Assembly (NCBI GenBank): GCA_963925895.1
Contig: CAWUVH010000008.1
Span: 62,001-126,000 of the forward strand
Origin: Eutrophovita sp913057845
GTDB lineage: Bacteria; Pseudomonadota; Gammaproteobacteria; Burkholderiales; Eutrophovitaceae
Direction of reading: 5' to 3'
DNA: 64,000 bases
In this document: positions 42,232-51,948 of the stretch, one piece after another
Numbering within the stretch: position 1 is the stretch's first letter
How the letters are laid out: each line of letters begins with the position of its first letter
Notes under the pieces: model-generated
What the model saw: only the letters and a program-made list of their open reading frames with translations
Told to the model about the DNA's origin: nothing
Database searches by the model: none
Translations under genes and position numbers: made by a program

Positions 42232-42723
42232 TTAAATTCGTCTGTCATCTGGTTGACTCAAAGGCTCGCCATTACGCCATTCGCCTTCGAATATTTCCCC
42301 GTTAGATGTTCTGAGTCGACCCCGGCCATGAGCGCGACCGTTGAGCCACTCGCCATCATACGCACTTCCATCCGGATTCAGTTGCACCCCTCTTCCATTC
42401 TGTCGGCTGCGGACCCAGGCCCCATCATATTGGGTGCCATCGTGAGACGTATACATACCTTGACCCTCAGCCCAACCGCTAACAATGTCGCCTACATAAT
42501 GTTCTTTGAGTTCTCCGTTGATGAACCATTTAAGTGTGCCTGATCCATTTGCGAATCCATTGGCGCAGCTTCCGTCCCAGCTGATGGATTCCCCTTGTTG
42601 GGGCATCGGGTTATACACTTTGCATCCGTTTTCATCTGCAATGGTCCCCATATCGAGGTCATCAGCATGAGCGAAAAAAGCACTGCAAGTAAGTATCGCG
42701 ATACCAACAAAAAATCTAAACAT
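42232..42723 (-). CDS. Exported MORN-repeat protein
   Basis: A 163-residue protein with a signal peptide (MFRFFVGIAILTCSAFFAHA) and then about four to five MORN repeats, seen as YVGDIVSGWAEGQGMYTS, YDGAWVRSRQNGRGVQLN, YDGEWLNGRAHGRGRLRT and FEGEWRNGEP. MORN repeats form beta-hairpin rods that bind lipids or proteins. The start at 42723 gives a clean signal peptide; the open frame extends 11 codons upstream. It lies between argF and argG on the same strand, an unusual guest in an arginine group. The function is unknown. Confidence 0.83.
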   Translation of the reverse strand: MFRFFVGIAILTCSAFFAHADDLDMGTIADENGCKVYNPMPQQGESISWDGSCANGFANGSGTLKWFINGELKEHYVGDIVSGWAEGQGMYTSHDGTQYDGAWVRSRQNGRGVQLNPDGSAYDGEWLNGRAHGRGRLRTSNGEIFEGEWRNGEPLSQPDDRRI

Positions 42724-42783
42724 ATTGAAATTTTCCTTTGATAAATTACAGAGCATTAAAAATGCTCAAGTTGTACGATACAA

Positions 42784-42817
42784 CACTCATGGGATCTATT
42801 GAAAGATCCAATGAGTG
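42784..42817 (-). terminator. Hairpin after argF
   Basis: CACTCATGGGATCT pairs with AGATCCAATGAGTG (one G-A mismatch) around ATTGAA, between argF and the MORN gene. It is a strong stem but lacks a clear T-run on the minus strand. It may be a terminator, an attenuator or an mRNA-stabilising structure separating argDF from the genes that follow. Confidence 0.5.
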
Positions 42818-42831
42818 TCAATTTATGTGTC

Positions 42832-43743
42832 TCAATTTAAGACCATCCCAAGGAGTAAAAATTCCATGAGTGCCTTTTGGACGTGTAAGCGATTTTCTGC
42901 TTCATCCCACACAACACTTTGGACCCCATCGATTACTTCCGCAGAAACTTCTTCTCCCCTATGGGCGGGTAGACAATGCATAAAAAGAGCATCTTTGGAT
43001 GCCCGTGCCATTAACGAGCTGTTAACTTGCCAGCCCTGAAAATCTTTTTTCCTGAGTTTTGTTTCTTCTTCAAAGCCCATACTCGCCCACACGTCAGTAG
43101 TCACTAAGTCCGCATGATGAACGGCGGCTTGAGGGTCTGGGAAGAATTTTACATGTTCTAAATGACTTAAATCTTCTGGCCCGTAGCCTGGGGGCGATGA
43201 GATATGGAGCTGGAAGTCAAGTGTTTCAGCAGCCTCTATCCAACTGTTACACATATTATTTGCATCTCCAATCCAAGCGACTGTCGCACCTCTTATGGAG
43301 CCATTTTTTTCTATAAATGTAAAAATATCCGCAAGTACTTGGCAGGGATGATGCTGGTCAGTTAAACCGTTGATCACAGGGACGGTGCTGTGTTGCGCAA
43401 AAGTTTGAATCATCTCTTGTTCAAATGTTCTGATCATGACTAGGTCACACATTCTTGAAATGACTCGCGCAGAATCAGCAACCGGCTCACCTCTACCTAA
43501 TTGTGAATCTTTTGTATTCAGATAAACAGAGCTTCCTCCTAGTTGATTCATTCCGAGTTCGAAAGATAGGCGCGTTCTTGTGCTGCTTTTCTCGAAGATC
43601 ATGACTAAAGTTCTATCTTGCAGCGTTGTGCGTTGCTCGAAAGCTTTATATTTTTGCTTGATATTTTGGGTTAAGTTAAATAGGTACTCGAGTTCATTTT
43701 GGTTGAAATCACCGAATTTCAGGAAATGTTTCAGTTCTTTCAT
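42832..43743 (-). CDS. argF: Ornithine carbamoyltransferase
   Basis: A 303-residue enzyme making citrulline from ornithine and carbamoyl phosphate. The carbamoyl-phosphate site is FEKSSTRTRLSFELGMNQLG, followed by GLTDQHHPCQVLADIFTF, WIGDANNMCNSW and HCLPAHRGEEVSAEVIDG. Its ATG overlaps the argD stop by 4 bp, so both are made together. Confidence 0.97.
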   Translation of the reverse strand: MKELKHFLKFGDFNQNELEYLFNLTQNIKQKYKAFEQRTTLQDRTLVMIFEKSSTRTRLSFELGMNQLGGSSVYLNTKDSQLGRGEPVADSARVISRMCDLVMIRTFEQEMIQTFAQHSTVPVINGLTDQHHPCQVLADIFTFIEKNGSIRGATVAWIGDANNMCNSWIEAAETLDFQLHISSPPGYGPEDLSHLEHVKFFPDPQAAVHHADLVTTDVWASMGFEEETKLRKKDFQGWQVNSSLMARASKDALFMHCLPAHRGEEVSAEVIDGVQSVVWDEAENRLHVQKALMEFLLLGMVLN

Positions 43744-44918
43744 TTTGATTCACTGAGGAACTGTGTAATTACTGAGGAGAGAGTAGATACTAAAAAAGCA
43801 ATCTGCTCATCGTCAAGAATCAAAGGTGGCAATAGTCGCACGACTTTATCAGCAGTCACGTTGATCAGTAATCCTGCCTCAAGACCAAGGTCAACGATGG
43901 GTGCGCATGCTCGGTCTAGTTCAATTCCAATCATTAGGCCTTTGTGTCGGATATCGATGACAGACGTTACACCATCAAAATTTTTTGTCAGACCTTGCGT
44001 GATGGCGTCTCCAATAAACGTTGCTCGATCAACCAGGGCATCTAATTCGATGGCTTCAATGGTCGCCATAGCTGCACGACTGACAAGTGGGTTTCCTCCG
44101 AAAGTCGAGCCGTGAGTACCTGGTGTTAACGTTTCTGCCGCTTTCCCGCGTGCCAGGCATGCGCCAATAGGAACGCCGTTACCCAAACCTTTCGCAAGCG
44201 TCATCACGTCAGGAAGGATCCCGTTATGTTGGTGAGCAAACCAGGCACCTGTTCTTCCCATGCCAGTCTGAACTTCATCAACCATCATAAGCCAATCCTC
44301 TTTGTCAGCTATTTTTCTTAGCTCATTCAAGTATTGTGTAGAGGGGATCTGAACACCACCTTCGCCCTGTATGGGCTCGACAAAAATAGCGACAACGCTT
44401 TTATTGTTGAGTGCAACTTGACGTACGGCTTCAACGTCCCCAAATGGCACTCTTGCAAAGCCTGATAAAAGAGGCTCAAAGCCAGCCTGAACCTTGCGAC
44501 TACCTGTCGCGGAAAGTGTAGCCATCGTTCGGCCGTGGAACGATTGTTCGGTGACAATGATTACGGGGTTTTCTAATCCTTTTTGGTGGCCATACAGTCT
44601 GGCGAGCTTGATCGCGGCTTCGTTTGCTTCCGCACCTGAATTTGAGAAAAACACAGTTTCCATTTTGGATAGTTCACAGAGTTTAACTGCGAGGGCTTCT
44701 TGTTCTGGAATCTGATAGAGGTTCGAGCAGTGGATTAGGGTGTTTGCTTGGTCTTGGATCGCTTTTGTGACTCTTGGGTGATTGTGGCCTAATCCAGTTA
44801 CTGCGATTCCACACAGAGCGTCAAGATAACGCTTGCCAGAAGTGTCAAAAATCCACGCACCCTCACCATGGGTAAATGCGACCGGTTTTCTCCCATACGT
44901 TTTCATGACGTTGCGCAT
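43740..44918 (-). CDS. argD: Acetylornithine aminotransferase
   Basis: A 392-residue class III PLP aminotransferase of arginine synthesis. Motifs are FSNSGAEANEAAIKLARLYG, TEQSFHGRTMATLSATG, VEPIQGEGGV, MMVDEVQTGMGRTG and the PLP-lysine region MTLAKGLGNGVPIGA. It heads the argD-argF unit (4-bp overlap), with argG further on. A succinylornithine or GABA aminotransferase is less likely given that context. Confidence 0.95.
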   Translation of the reverse strand: MRNVMKTYGRKPVAFTHGEGAWIFDTSGKRYLDALCGIAVTGLGHNHPRVTKAIQDQANTLIHCSNLYQIPEQEALAVKLCELSKMETVFFSNSGAEANEAAIKLARLYGHQKGLENPVIIVTEQSFHGRTMATLSATGSRKVQAGFEPLLSGFARVPFGDVEAVRQVALNNKSVVAIFVEPIQGEGGVQIPSTQYLNELRKIADKEDWLMMVDEVQTGMGRTGAWFAHQHNGILPDVMTLAKGLGNGVPIGACLARGKAAETLTPGTHGSTFGGNPLVSRAAMATIEAIELDALVDRATFIGDAITQGLTKNFDGVTSVIDIRHKGLMIGIELDRACAPIVDLGLEAGLLINVTADKVVRLLPPLILDDEQIAFLVSTLSSVITQFLSESK

Positions 44919-45001
44919 AGTGATTCCTTAATCAGCTACCTAAATTTTCAGAAATATTACTTTATTTCTCTATGTTTCTTGAAGAAGCATACCCTTAAAT
45001 G

Positions 45002-45031
45002 AAAAACCCGCAGGACCAGCTGCGGGTTTTT
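45002..45031 (-). terminator. Rho-independent terminator after rpsT
   Basis: AAAAACCCGCAG (45002-45013) pairs perfectly with CTGCGGGTTTTT (45020-45031) around GACCAG. It lies 27 bp after the rpsT stop on the minus strand, with T-runs on both sides of the stem, so it can work in either direction. Confidence 0.92.
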
Positions 45032-45057
45032 CATTAAAACGTTCAGTGGATATGTTG

Positions 45058-45321
45058 TTAGCTCATCGTTTTAATTGCACGAGACAGCTTACTCTTATGT
45101 CGCGCTGCTGCGTTTTTATGAATGATCTTTTTGTCCGCAATTGAGTCGATTCTACTTTGAGCGCTAGCGAAAGCGCTGACAGCGACATCTTTGTCACCAC
45201 CATCTACTGCTTTTCGAACTTTTTTGATCATGGTTCTAAGTTCTGATCGTAGAGACGCATTGTGAGCGTTTAGTTTTACAGTCTGACGAGCCCGCTTCTT
45301 GGCTGATGCAATGTTTGGCAT
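45058..45321 (-). CDS. rpsT: 30S ribosomal protein S20
   Basis: An 87-residue basic ribosomal protein that binds 16S rRNA. MPNIASAKKRARQTVKLNAHNASLRSE and the end IDSIADKKIIHKNAAARHKSKLSRAI are characteristic. It is divergent from murJ and followed by a strong terminator. The rpsT-murJ divergent pair is common in proteobacteria. Confidence 0.98.
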   Translation of the reverse strand: MPNIASAKKRARQTVKLNAHNASLRSELRTMIKKVRKAVDGGDKDVAVSAFASAQSRIDSIADKKIIHKNAAARHKSKLSRAIKTMS

Positions 45322-45499
45322 GTTATTTAGTCCCGCTTGGCGGCTAATGAAAAGGCTAGGATTATAACCCTGCCCACAGTTTTAAGCAATATCGGTTAAA
45401 TTTTTATGCGATTTGGGGCAGGAAAACTGATAAGGTGGGCGCGTAAAAAGGTATGCAACTCAAATTGAGCGCGCCAACGCCTAGAAATTATTTAAAATC

Positions 45500-47053
45500 A
45501 TGGGTTTGTTTAAGTCTTTATCGGTTGTTAGTTTCTTTACTTTGGTTTCTCGTATCCTCGGGTTAATCAGGGAAATGGTTATTGCCTCGAAGTTTGGCGC
45601 CAGCGCTTCGACTGATGCTCTCTTCGTGGCGTTTCGTATTCCCAACCTGTTGAGACGGTTGTTCGCTGAAGGTGCCTTCGCTCAGGCCTTCGTCCCAATT
45701 TTATCGGAATATCGCGAACGAGAGGGCGATGAGCGAGCCAAATTATTGATTGCCCATGTAGCCAGTTTACTCTCCTTGCTGCTTCTGGCTATATCAATAC
45801 TTGGGGTGCTTTGTGCTCCTTATTTGGTTTATGTCATTGCGACGGGTTTTAATGACGCGTCAGATCAATCTGAGTTAACAGCAAATTTAATTCGTCTTAC
45901 ATTTCCATATTTATTATTCATATCTTTGACGAGTCTTTTTGCTTCTGTTCTGAATACCTGGGGTCGTTTTGCGGTTCCGGCGTTTACCCCGGCGCTGTTA
46001 AATATCAGTTTTATCGGTGCGGCACTTTATTTGACTCCATTTTTTGATCCCCCGATTATGGCTCTGGGTCTAGCTATTTTAATGGGTGGGGTCGCACAAC
46101 TTGTTTTTCAGATTCCGTTTTTAGTGCGACTTAAACTTTGGCCAAGGTTTCATTGGAATCCTAAGGATCCAGGTGTGATTCAAATTTTGAAGAAAATGGC
46201 ACCTGCTGTAGTGGGGGTCTCTGCAGCTCAAATCTCATTGGTTATCAATACAAATATCGCATCTAGAATGCAGACAGGTAGCGTGAGTTGGTTAACTTAT
46301 GCAGATCGATTAATGGAGTTGCCGGTTGGGTTACTGGGCGTTGCGATGGGTACTGTTATTTTGCCAGCGCTATCTATGTCGGTGGCGAATAAAAAAAATG
46401 CAGAGTATCAGGTCACATTAGAGTGGGCCTTAATCCTCATGTTGGTTATCTCAATACCGAGCGTGTTAGGACTAGTTGCTCTATCTGGACCTATTCTTAT
46501 GACGCTGTTTATGCGAGATCAGTTTTCTTTCACAGATGTATCCATGACGCAAGCGGCATTCTGGGGGTATGGCGTCGGTTTGGTCCCTATTGTAATGATC
46601 AAACTCCTTGCCCCTGTTTTTTACGCCAATAAAGACACCAAGACGCCGGTACGAATTGCTATCAAAGCTGTGATTTTTACACAGCTACTAAACGTTATTT
46701 TTTGGATGTTGTTGCCGGATCATGTGAAGCATGCAGGATTGGCTTTAGCTATTTCAGGAGGAGCCTGGTTAAACGCTGCGATGCTCATCACAGGATTGCG
46801 TAGGCGAGGACTATTTGTCGTCAGTAATAATTGGATATTGGTTTGCAGAGATTGCGCGGTAGCGGCTGGCGTAATGACTTTGATTGTTAGCTGCGTCTCT
46901 CTTAACATTGAGTGGTTGAATTTTGATTCCTGGGGACGGGCTGGATTGCTTCTGGCCGTGATACTGCTCGGGCTTATAGTCTACATACTTGGTTTAAAAG
47001 TACTTGGTCGCCAATTAAAAGAACTTTTGGTTGTGACGCAACGGCGAGCCTAA
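45500..47053 (+). CDS. murJ: Lipid II flippase MurJ (MviN)
   Basis: A 517-residue polytopic membrane protein with about 14 helices that moves lipid II across the inner membrane. Conserved segments are VSRILGLIREMVIASKFGAS, DALFVAFRIPNLLRRLFAEG, AFAQAFVPILSEYRE and YADRLMELPVGLLGVAMGTV. Length is normal. It is divergent from rpsT and convergent with cysB. Confidence 0.97.
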   Translation: MGLFKSLSVVSFFTLVSRILGLIREMVIASKFGASASTDALFVAFRIPNLLRRLFAEGAFAQAFVPILSEYREREGDERAKLLIAHVASLLSLLLLAISILGVLCAPYLVYVIATGFNDASDQSELTANLIRLTFPYLLFISLTSLFASVLNTWGRFAVPAFTPALLNISFIGAALYLTPFFDPPIMALGLAILMGGVAQLVFQIPFLVRLKLWPRFHWNPKDPGVIQILKKMAPAVVGVSAAQISLVINTNIASRMQTGSVSWLTYADRLMELPVGLLGVAMGTVILPALSMSVANKKNAEYQVTLEWALILMLVISIPSVLGLVALSGPILMTLFMRDQFSFTDVSMTQAAFWGYGVGLVPIVMIKLLAPVFYANKDTKTPVRIAIKAVIFTQLLNVIFWMLLPDHVKHAGLALAISGGAWLNAAMLITGLRRRGLFVVSNNWILVCRDCAVAAGVMTLIVSCVSLNIEWLNFDSWGRAGLLLAVILLGLIVYILGLKVLGRQLKELLVVTQRRA

Positions 47054-47066
47054 GTGGCTTATCCTC

Positions 47067-47996
47067 TTAGCGCACTTGCTTGCCGACGATGGCGTCAACA
47101 GCTTTACGATTAAGGTGTGGGGCAAACATGGAGATGAAATCGTAAACATACCCGCGCATATAGGTATTTTTTCGTATGCCAATACCAGTTGTGCTTGGTT
47201 CGAACAGATGGCTGGCGTCGATAGCCCTGATCTTCGTATCACGCACTGGGTCGTAAGCCATCATCGAAACTATCCCTATGCCGAGACCGAGTTCCACATA
47301 CGTTTTAATTACGTCTGCATCTACGGCTGTCAGTACGATGTCTGGCTTTAAGCCTTTTGTTTCAAAAGTTTGTTTGATGATCGGGCGACCCGTGAAAGTA
47401 AAATCATAAGTGATTATCGGATATTCACAAATCTCTTCTAACGAGATGTTTACACTCTTCAATAGAGGATGCCGAGGTGGCGTCAGGATACAACGATTCC
47501 ACTGGTAGCAAGGCAGCATCGCTAGCTCGTTCGTTAGGGAGGTCGCCTCTGTCGCTATTGCGATATCCGCTTCTCCAGAACAGGCCATTTCGACTATGCG
47601 TGAAGGACTTCCTTGGTATAGCGATAATCGTACTCCAGGATACTTTTCGCGAAATAGCTTGATGACGACAGGCAGTGCGTATCGAGCTTGTGTATGCGTT
47701 GTCGCAATGGTTAAGCTGCCTGACATTTTGTTAGAGAATTCGCCACCAATCGTCTTTAGGTTACTTATTTCACTAAGGGCAGCTTGAGATTTTTTGATAA
47801 TTTCTTGCCCTGGCTCTGTAATGCCAACGAACCTTTTTCCTCGCCTAATAAAGATATCGACGCCAAGTTCATCCTCAAGCGCCTTAATCTGTTTGCTGAT
47901 TCCAGGTTGGGATGTGTATAGTTCTATCGCAACCTTCGATAAATTCAAGTTATGTTTTGCAACCTCACATATGTATCTAAGCTGTTGTAGTTTCAT
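47067..47996 (-). CDS. cysB: LysR-type regulator CysB
   Basis: A 309-residue LysR regulator with the N-terminal helix-turn-helix MKLQQLRYICEVAKHNLNLSKVAIELYTSQPGISKQIKAL-like region (residues 1-40), close to CysB/Cbl. The effector domain holds TTHTQARYALPVVIKLFREK, the CysB sulfate/acetylserine-binding segment, and LGIGIVSMMAYDPVRD. It is expected to activate sulfate assimilation and sulfonate use under sulfur limitation. No sulfur-assimilation operon is next to it, so it acts in trans. It is transcribed divergently from ribF. Confidence 0.92.
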   Translation of the reverse strand: MKLQQLRYICEVAKHNLNLSKVAIELYTSQPGISKQIKALEDELGVDIFIRRGKRFVGITEPGQEIIKKSQAALSEISNLKTIGGEFSNKMSGSLTIATTHTQARYALPVVIKLFREKYPGVRLSLYQGSPSRIVEMACSGEADIAIATEATSLTNELAMLPCYQWNRCILTPPRHPLLKSVNISLEEICEYPIITYDFTFTGRPIIKQTFETKGLKPDIVLTAVDADVIKTYVELGLGIGIVSMMAYDPVRDTKIRAIDASHLFEPSTTGIGIRKNTYMRGYVYDFISMFAPHLNRKAVDAIVGKQVR

Positions 47997-48186
47997 AGCT
48001 TGAGCGGCTCGATCCTTTCTTTTTAGCGCTTAAAAATATATGAATTTAATTCTATATAACTTTCTTGATCAAGGATACAACTTCTAACAACAGCGCTTCG
48101 TTAGAACAGCTCTTACATTAGAGCCTCTGCAAAAGACGATAGAATTGAGCCCCAATTAATCTAATCCTTACAATACAATTTTTTAA

Positions 48187-49119
48187 ATGCGTGTTTTACA
48201 GCTCAAAAAACCTGGAATCAAGAGAGCACGGGCTCTCACCATCGGTAATTTTGATGGGGTACACCAAGGACACCAAGCCATATTGGCACATTTGGTATCT
48301 GTATCCTTAGAAAGAAACCTTATTCCTACAGTTTTGATTTTTCAGCCGCACCCCGCAGAATTTTTTTCTCCCAGCAAAGCTCCGGTCAGGCTCTATGGGA
48401 TCCGGGAGAAGGTACGCTCGTTTCTTGACGTGGGTATTGAGGAAGTCTGCATACTTCCGTTTAATGTTAGATACGCCAAGATGGTGGCTGAAGACTTCGT
48501 GGGTGATGTGCTGGTAAAAGAGCTGTCGGTGCAGTGGTTATTGGTTGGGGATGACTTTAGGTTCGGATCGGGTCGAAGCGGTGATTATCAAATGCTGCAG
48601 AAGCTTGGTCTTGAATTGGGTTTTGATGTAGAGGCTAATCAAAGCGTTAAAGTTGGTGAAGTGCGCGTGTCTAGCACAGCGGTTCGAGAGGCTTTGTCGA
48701 GTGGGGACCTTAACTTTGCGGAAGAATTGTTGGGCAAGCGTTACAATATCAGCGGTCGCGTAGTTAGAGGCGACCAAATTGGTAGAACGTTAGGATTTCC
48801 TACTGCGAACATACATTTTGGCAGAGAGTCTTTTCCACTGTCCGGAATATTTATGGCTTACGTTGAAGGCCTTGAATTTAAACAGCGGCCGGCGCTAGTA
48901 AGTGTTGGAAAGAGGCCTACCGTGACGAGTAAGGGAGATGTTTGCATTGAGGCATACATTCTTGATTTCTCTGGTGACTTGTACGGCAAAATGCTTAATG
49001 TCATATTCGTTCGTAAAATTCGTGACCAAGAGGCGTTCACCAGTACGTGTGACCTCATTGCTGCTATGAAAGAAGATGAAAGAAATGCTCGTCTTTATTT
49101 TGAATTAAACGTTACTTAA
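48187..49119 (+). CDS. ribF: Bifunctional riboflavin kinase/FAD synthetase
   Basis: A 310-residue enzyme making FMN and FAD. The N-terminal adenylyltransferase domain has LTIGNFDGVHQGHQAIL and LLVGDDFRFGSGRSGDYQML; the C-terminal kinase domain has GRTLGFPTANIHFG and PALVSVGKRPTV. It leads the ribF-ileS-lspA-ispH group found throughout proteobacteria. The window encodes many flavoproteins that depend on it. Confidence 0.96.
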   Translation: MRVLQLKKPGIKRARALTIGNFDGVHQGHQAILAHLVSVSLERNLIPTVLIFQPHPAEFFSPSKAPVRLYGIREKVRSFLDVGIEEVCILPFNVRYAKMVAEDFVGDVLVKELSVQWLLVGDDFRFGSGRSGDYQMLQKLGLELGFDVEANQSVKVGEVRVSSTAVREALSSGDLNFAEELLGKRYNISGRVVRGDQIGRTLGFPTANIHFGRESFPLSGIFMAYVEGLEFKQRPALVSVGKRPTVTSKGDVCIEAYILDFSGDLYGKMLNVIFVRKIRDQEAFTSTCDLIAAMKEDERNARLYFELNVT

Positions 49120-49188
49120 AACGATGGTTGCGTAGTAGATTTCCGTGACCAATCACTGTTTTACCGCTTGAGGTAGTTGCTGAAACCC

Positions 49189-51948
49189 ATGGACTATAAA
49201 AAAACATTAAACCTTCCTGATACCCCGTTCCCGATGCGTGCCAATTTAGCGAAGCGCGAGCCTCTTTGGGTTGAACAATGGCAAACTGGCGGCCTGTACC
49301 AAAAAATTAGAGAGAAAGCTAAGGGGAGGCCTACGTTTATCTTGCATGACGGCCCACCGTATGCCAATGGTGATATCCATATTGGTCATGCCGTTAACAA
49401 GGTTCTTAAAGACATTATTGTTAAATCCAAAACGCTTGCTGGTTTTGATGCGCCCTATGTCCCGGGATGGGACTGCCATGGTTTGCCAATTGAACACCAG
49501 ATAGAGAAGTTGCATGGAAAGGGAATAGAACCTGCAAAATTTCGTTCTCTCTGTCGAGAGTTCGCTGGGCAGCAGATAGATCGGCAGAGAAAAGATTTCA
49601 TTCGTCTTGGTGTGCTTGGGGATTGGGGAAATCCTTATAAAACGATGGGGTTTCAAGCTGAAGCGGATACGATCCGATCGCTGGCAAGTATTCAACAAAA
49701 CGGATTCCTGCAAGAAGGCGCTAAGCCCGTCCATTGGTGTCTTGATTGTGGTTCGGCACTCGCTGATGCCGAGGTCGAATACGAGGACAAAAAATCTCCA
49801 GCGATAGATGTTGGTTTTTCTGTTTCAGACACAAAGGCTCTGGCTTCCGCACTTGGATTTACGCACATCTATGATCCTGTATTTGCCGTAATTTGGACAA
49901 CTACGCCTTGGACATTGCCCGCAAATCAGGCAGTTGCTGTTGGCGCGGATATTGACTACTCGCTCGTTCGAATTTCGGATGGCTTGCTCATATTAGCTAG
50001 CGAACTAGTTGAATCCTGTGTTCAGAGATATGGCATTGAGGAGTTCGAGACTCTATGTAGTTTTAAAGGAGATAAGCTAGAGGGTATTTGGCTTCAACAC
50101 CCTTTTTATAACCGACAGTCGTTAGTAATTACCGGAGACCACGTTACCTTAGATGCTGGAACTGGTTTGGTCCACACCGCCCCAGCTCATGGTGTTGAGG
50201 ATTATGTGGCTGGTCTACGTTATGGCCTTGAGGTCGAGAATCCTGTTGGTGATGATGGCAAGTTCTATGCTTCGGTTCCGATTGTCGGAGGCATGTTGGT
50301 CTGGGACGCAAATAAAAAAATTATTGAGATTCTTCGTGAAAACCACAAGTTACTCCACGAGGTTTCATATAAACACAGTTATCCTGTGTGTTGGAGACAT
50401 AAAACGCCAATTATCTTCAGGGCAACGAAGCAGTGGTTTATCGGACTCGACTGCGGTGAGGATTCTATTAGGAGTCGTGCGGCAAAGGCTATAGCTGAGA
50501 CCTCTTTTTATCCCAGTTGGGGACGGGCTCGATTAGAGGGGATGATCAGTAACCGGCCTGATTGGTGTGTTTCCAGGCAAAGAAGCTGGGGGACACCTAT
50601 GTCCTTAGTGGTGCACGCTGAGACGGGGGAGTTACACCCCGATACGCCAGCCCTCATGGAGGCAGTAGCCAAGCGGGTCGAGAGTAAAGGCATCGATGCG
50701 TGGTTCGAGCTTGACCTCGAGGAACTACTGGGCGAAGACGCAAAGAACTGGAAGAAAGTTAGAGATACGCTCGATGTCTGGTTTGACTCTGGGACCACAC
50801 ACAGCAGCGTTCTTGCGAGGCGTGAAGATTTGACAAAGCCGGCGGATTTGTATTTGGAAGGCTCTGACCAACATCGAGGTTGGTTTCAATCAAGTCTTCT
50901 AACGGGGTGTGCGATTGATGGTCGGGCTCCGTATAAGAGTCTACTTACTCATGGGTTTGTGGTGGATGGTAATGGACGAAAAATGTCTAAATCCATGGGT
51001 AATGTAATAGCGCCACAGAAGATCTCAGACACGCTAGGTGCTGATGTGCTGCGCCTCTGGGCCGCGGCAACAGATTACTCTGCGGAGTTAACGATATCTG
51101 ATGAAATTCTAAAGAGGGTGGTAGAAAGTTATCGGCGGATCCGTAATACGCTGAGATTCTTACTCGCTAATCTCAGTGACTTTGACCCAAAGTTAGACAG
51201 GCTTGATCCTGCTGATTGGCTTGAGGTTGATCGTTATGCGGTACAAATGACTCAGCGATTGCAGCAGAACATTGAGCGTGATTATGAGCAGTATGAATTT
51301 CATCATGTAGTGCAAAAATTTCAAACGTTTTGTTCTGAAGATCTGGGTGGTTTCTACCTGGATATTCTTAAAGACCGACTTTATACAAGTGGTGAGAGTT
51401 CGTTTGAGCGGAAGGCAGCGCAGAATGCGATGTGGCACATCACAAATTCTTTACTCCGTTTGATGGCTCCGATCCTATCATTCACGGCTGATGAGGCCTG
51501 GCCTATTTTTATTCGGGATGATCAAGATTCAGTGTTGTTCCATGCCTGGTATAAGTTCCCAGACATAGATCAAGATTTGCTGTCGAAGTGGGATCATCTG
51601 AGGCGATTGCGGGCACTCGCACAGAAGAAATTAGAAGAGAAGCGTAGTGCTGGTGATATCGGTTCCTCGTTGCAGGCTGAAGTTAGTGTGACTGCTTTTG
51701 GACAAGACTACGATCTATTGAATTCCCTCAAGGATGACTCGCGTTATTTATTTCTGACATCATCGTTTAATTTGATAAAAGGTGATGCTCCTGACTTTTT
51801 TGTGGTTGCGGATAAGAGCTTGCATCAAAAATGCGAACGCTGCTGGCACTACCGGTCAGATGTGGGCTCTATCCCAGAACACGAAACTATTTGTGAGCGA
51901 TGTGTCAGTAATTTATCTGGCGGTGGCGAGCAAAGATGTTATGTGTAG
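49189..51948 (+). CDS. ileS: Isoleucyl-tRNA synthetase
   Basis: A 919-residue class I synthetase. The HIGH motif is PPYANGDIHIGHAVNK and the KMSKS motif is GRKMSKSMGNVI. A CP1 editing domain is present (TTPWTLPANQAV and TGLVHTAPAHGVEDY). The C-terminal zinc ribbon is CERCWHYRSD and CERCVSNLSG. The ATG at 49189 (MDYKKTLNLPDTPFPMR) matches the family start; an in-frame TTG at 49177 has no better support. The end overlaps the lspA start by 8 bp. Confidence 0.97.
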   Translation: MDYKKTLNLPDTPFPMRANLAKREPLWVEQWQTGGLYQKIREKAKGRPTFILHDGPPYANGDIHIGHAVNKVLKDIIVKSKTLAGFDAPYVPGWDCHGLPIEHQIEKLHGKGIEPAKFRSLCREFAGQQIDRQRKDFIRLGVLGDWGNPYKTMGFQAEADTIRSLASIQQNGFLQEGAKPVHWCLDCGSALADAEVEYEDKKSPAIDVGFSVSDTKALASALGFTHIYDPVFAVIWTTTPWTLPANQAVAVGADIDYSLVRISDGLLILASELVESCVQRYGIEEFETLCSFKGDKLEGIWLQHPFYNRQSLVITGDHVTLDAGTGLVHTAPAHGVEDYVAGLRYGLEVENPVGDDGKFYASVPIVGGMLVWDANKKIIEILRENHKLLHEVSYKHSYPVCWRHKTPIIFRATKQWFIGLDCGEDSIRSRAAKAIAETSFYPSWGRARLEGMISNRPDWCVSRQRSWGTPMSLVVHAETGELHPDTPALMEAVAKRVESKGIDAWFELDLEELLGEDAKNWKKVRDTLDVWFDSGTTHSSVLARREDLTKPADLYLEGSDQHRGWFQSSLLTGCAIDGRAPYKSLLTHGFVVDGNGRKMSKSMGNVIAPQKISDTLGADVLRLWAAATDYSAELTISDEILKRVVESYRRIRNTLRFLLANLSDFDPKLDRLDPADWLEVDRYAVQMTQRLQQNIERDYEQYEFHHVVQKFQTFCSEDLGGFYLDILKDRLYTSGESSFERKAAQNAMWHITNSLLRLMAPILSFTADEAWPIFIRDDQDSVLFHAWYKFPDIDQDLLSKWDHLRRLRALAQKKLEEKRSAGDIGSSLQAEVSVTAFGQDYDLLNSLKDDSRYLFLTSSFNLIKGDAPDFFVVADKSLHQKCERCWHYRSDVGSIPEHETICERCVSNLSGGGEQRCYV

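Noticed and set aside
43699..44115. Plus-strand 138-codon open frame
   Set aside because: It is antisense to argD and argF, which are both intact and overlap in the normal way.
51782..51940. N-terminal extension of LspA
   Set aside because: The open frame continues inside ileS but the sequence is not LspA-like; the ATG at 51941 gives the standard length.
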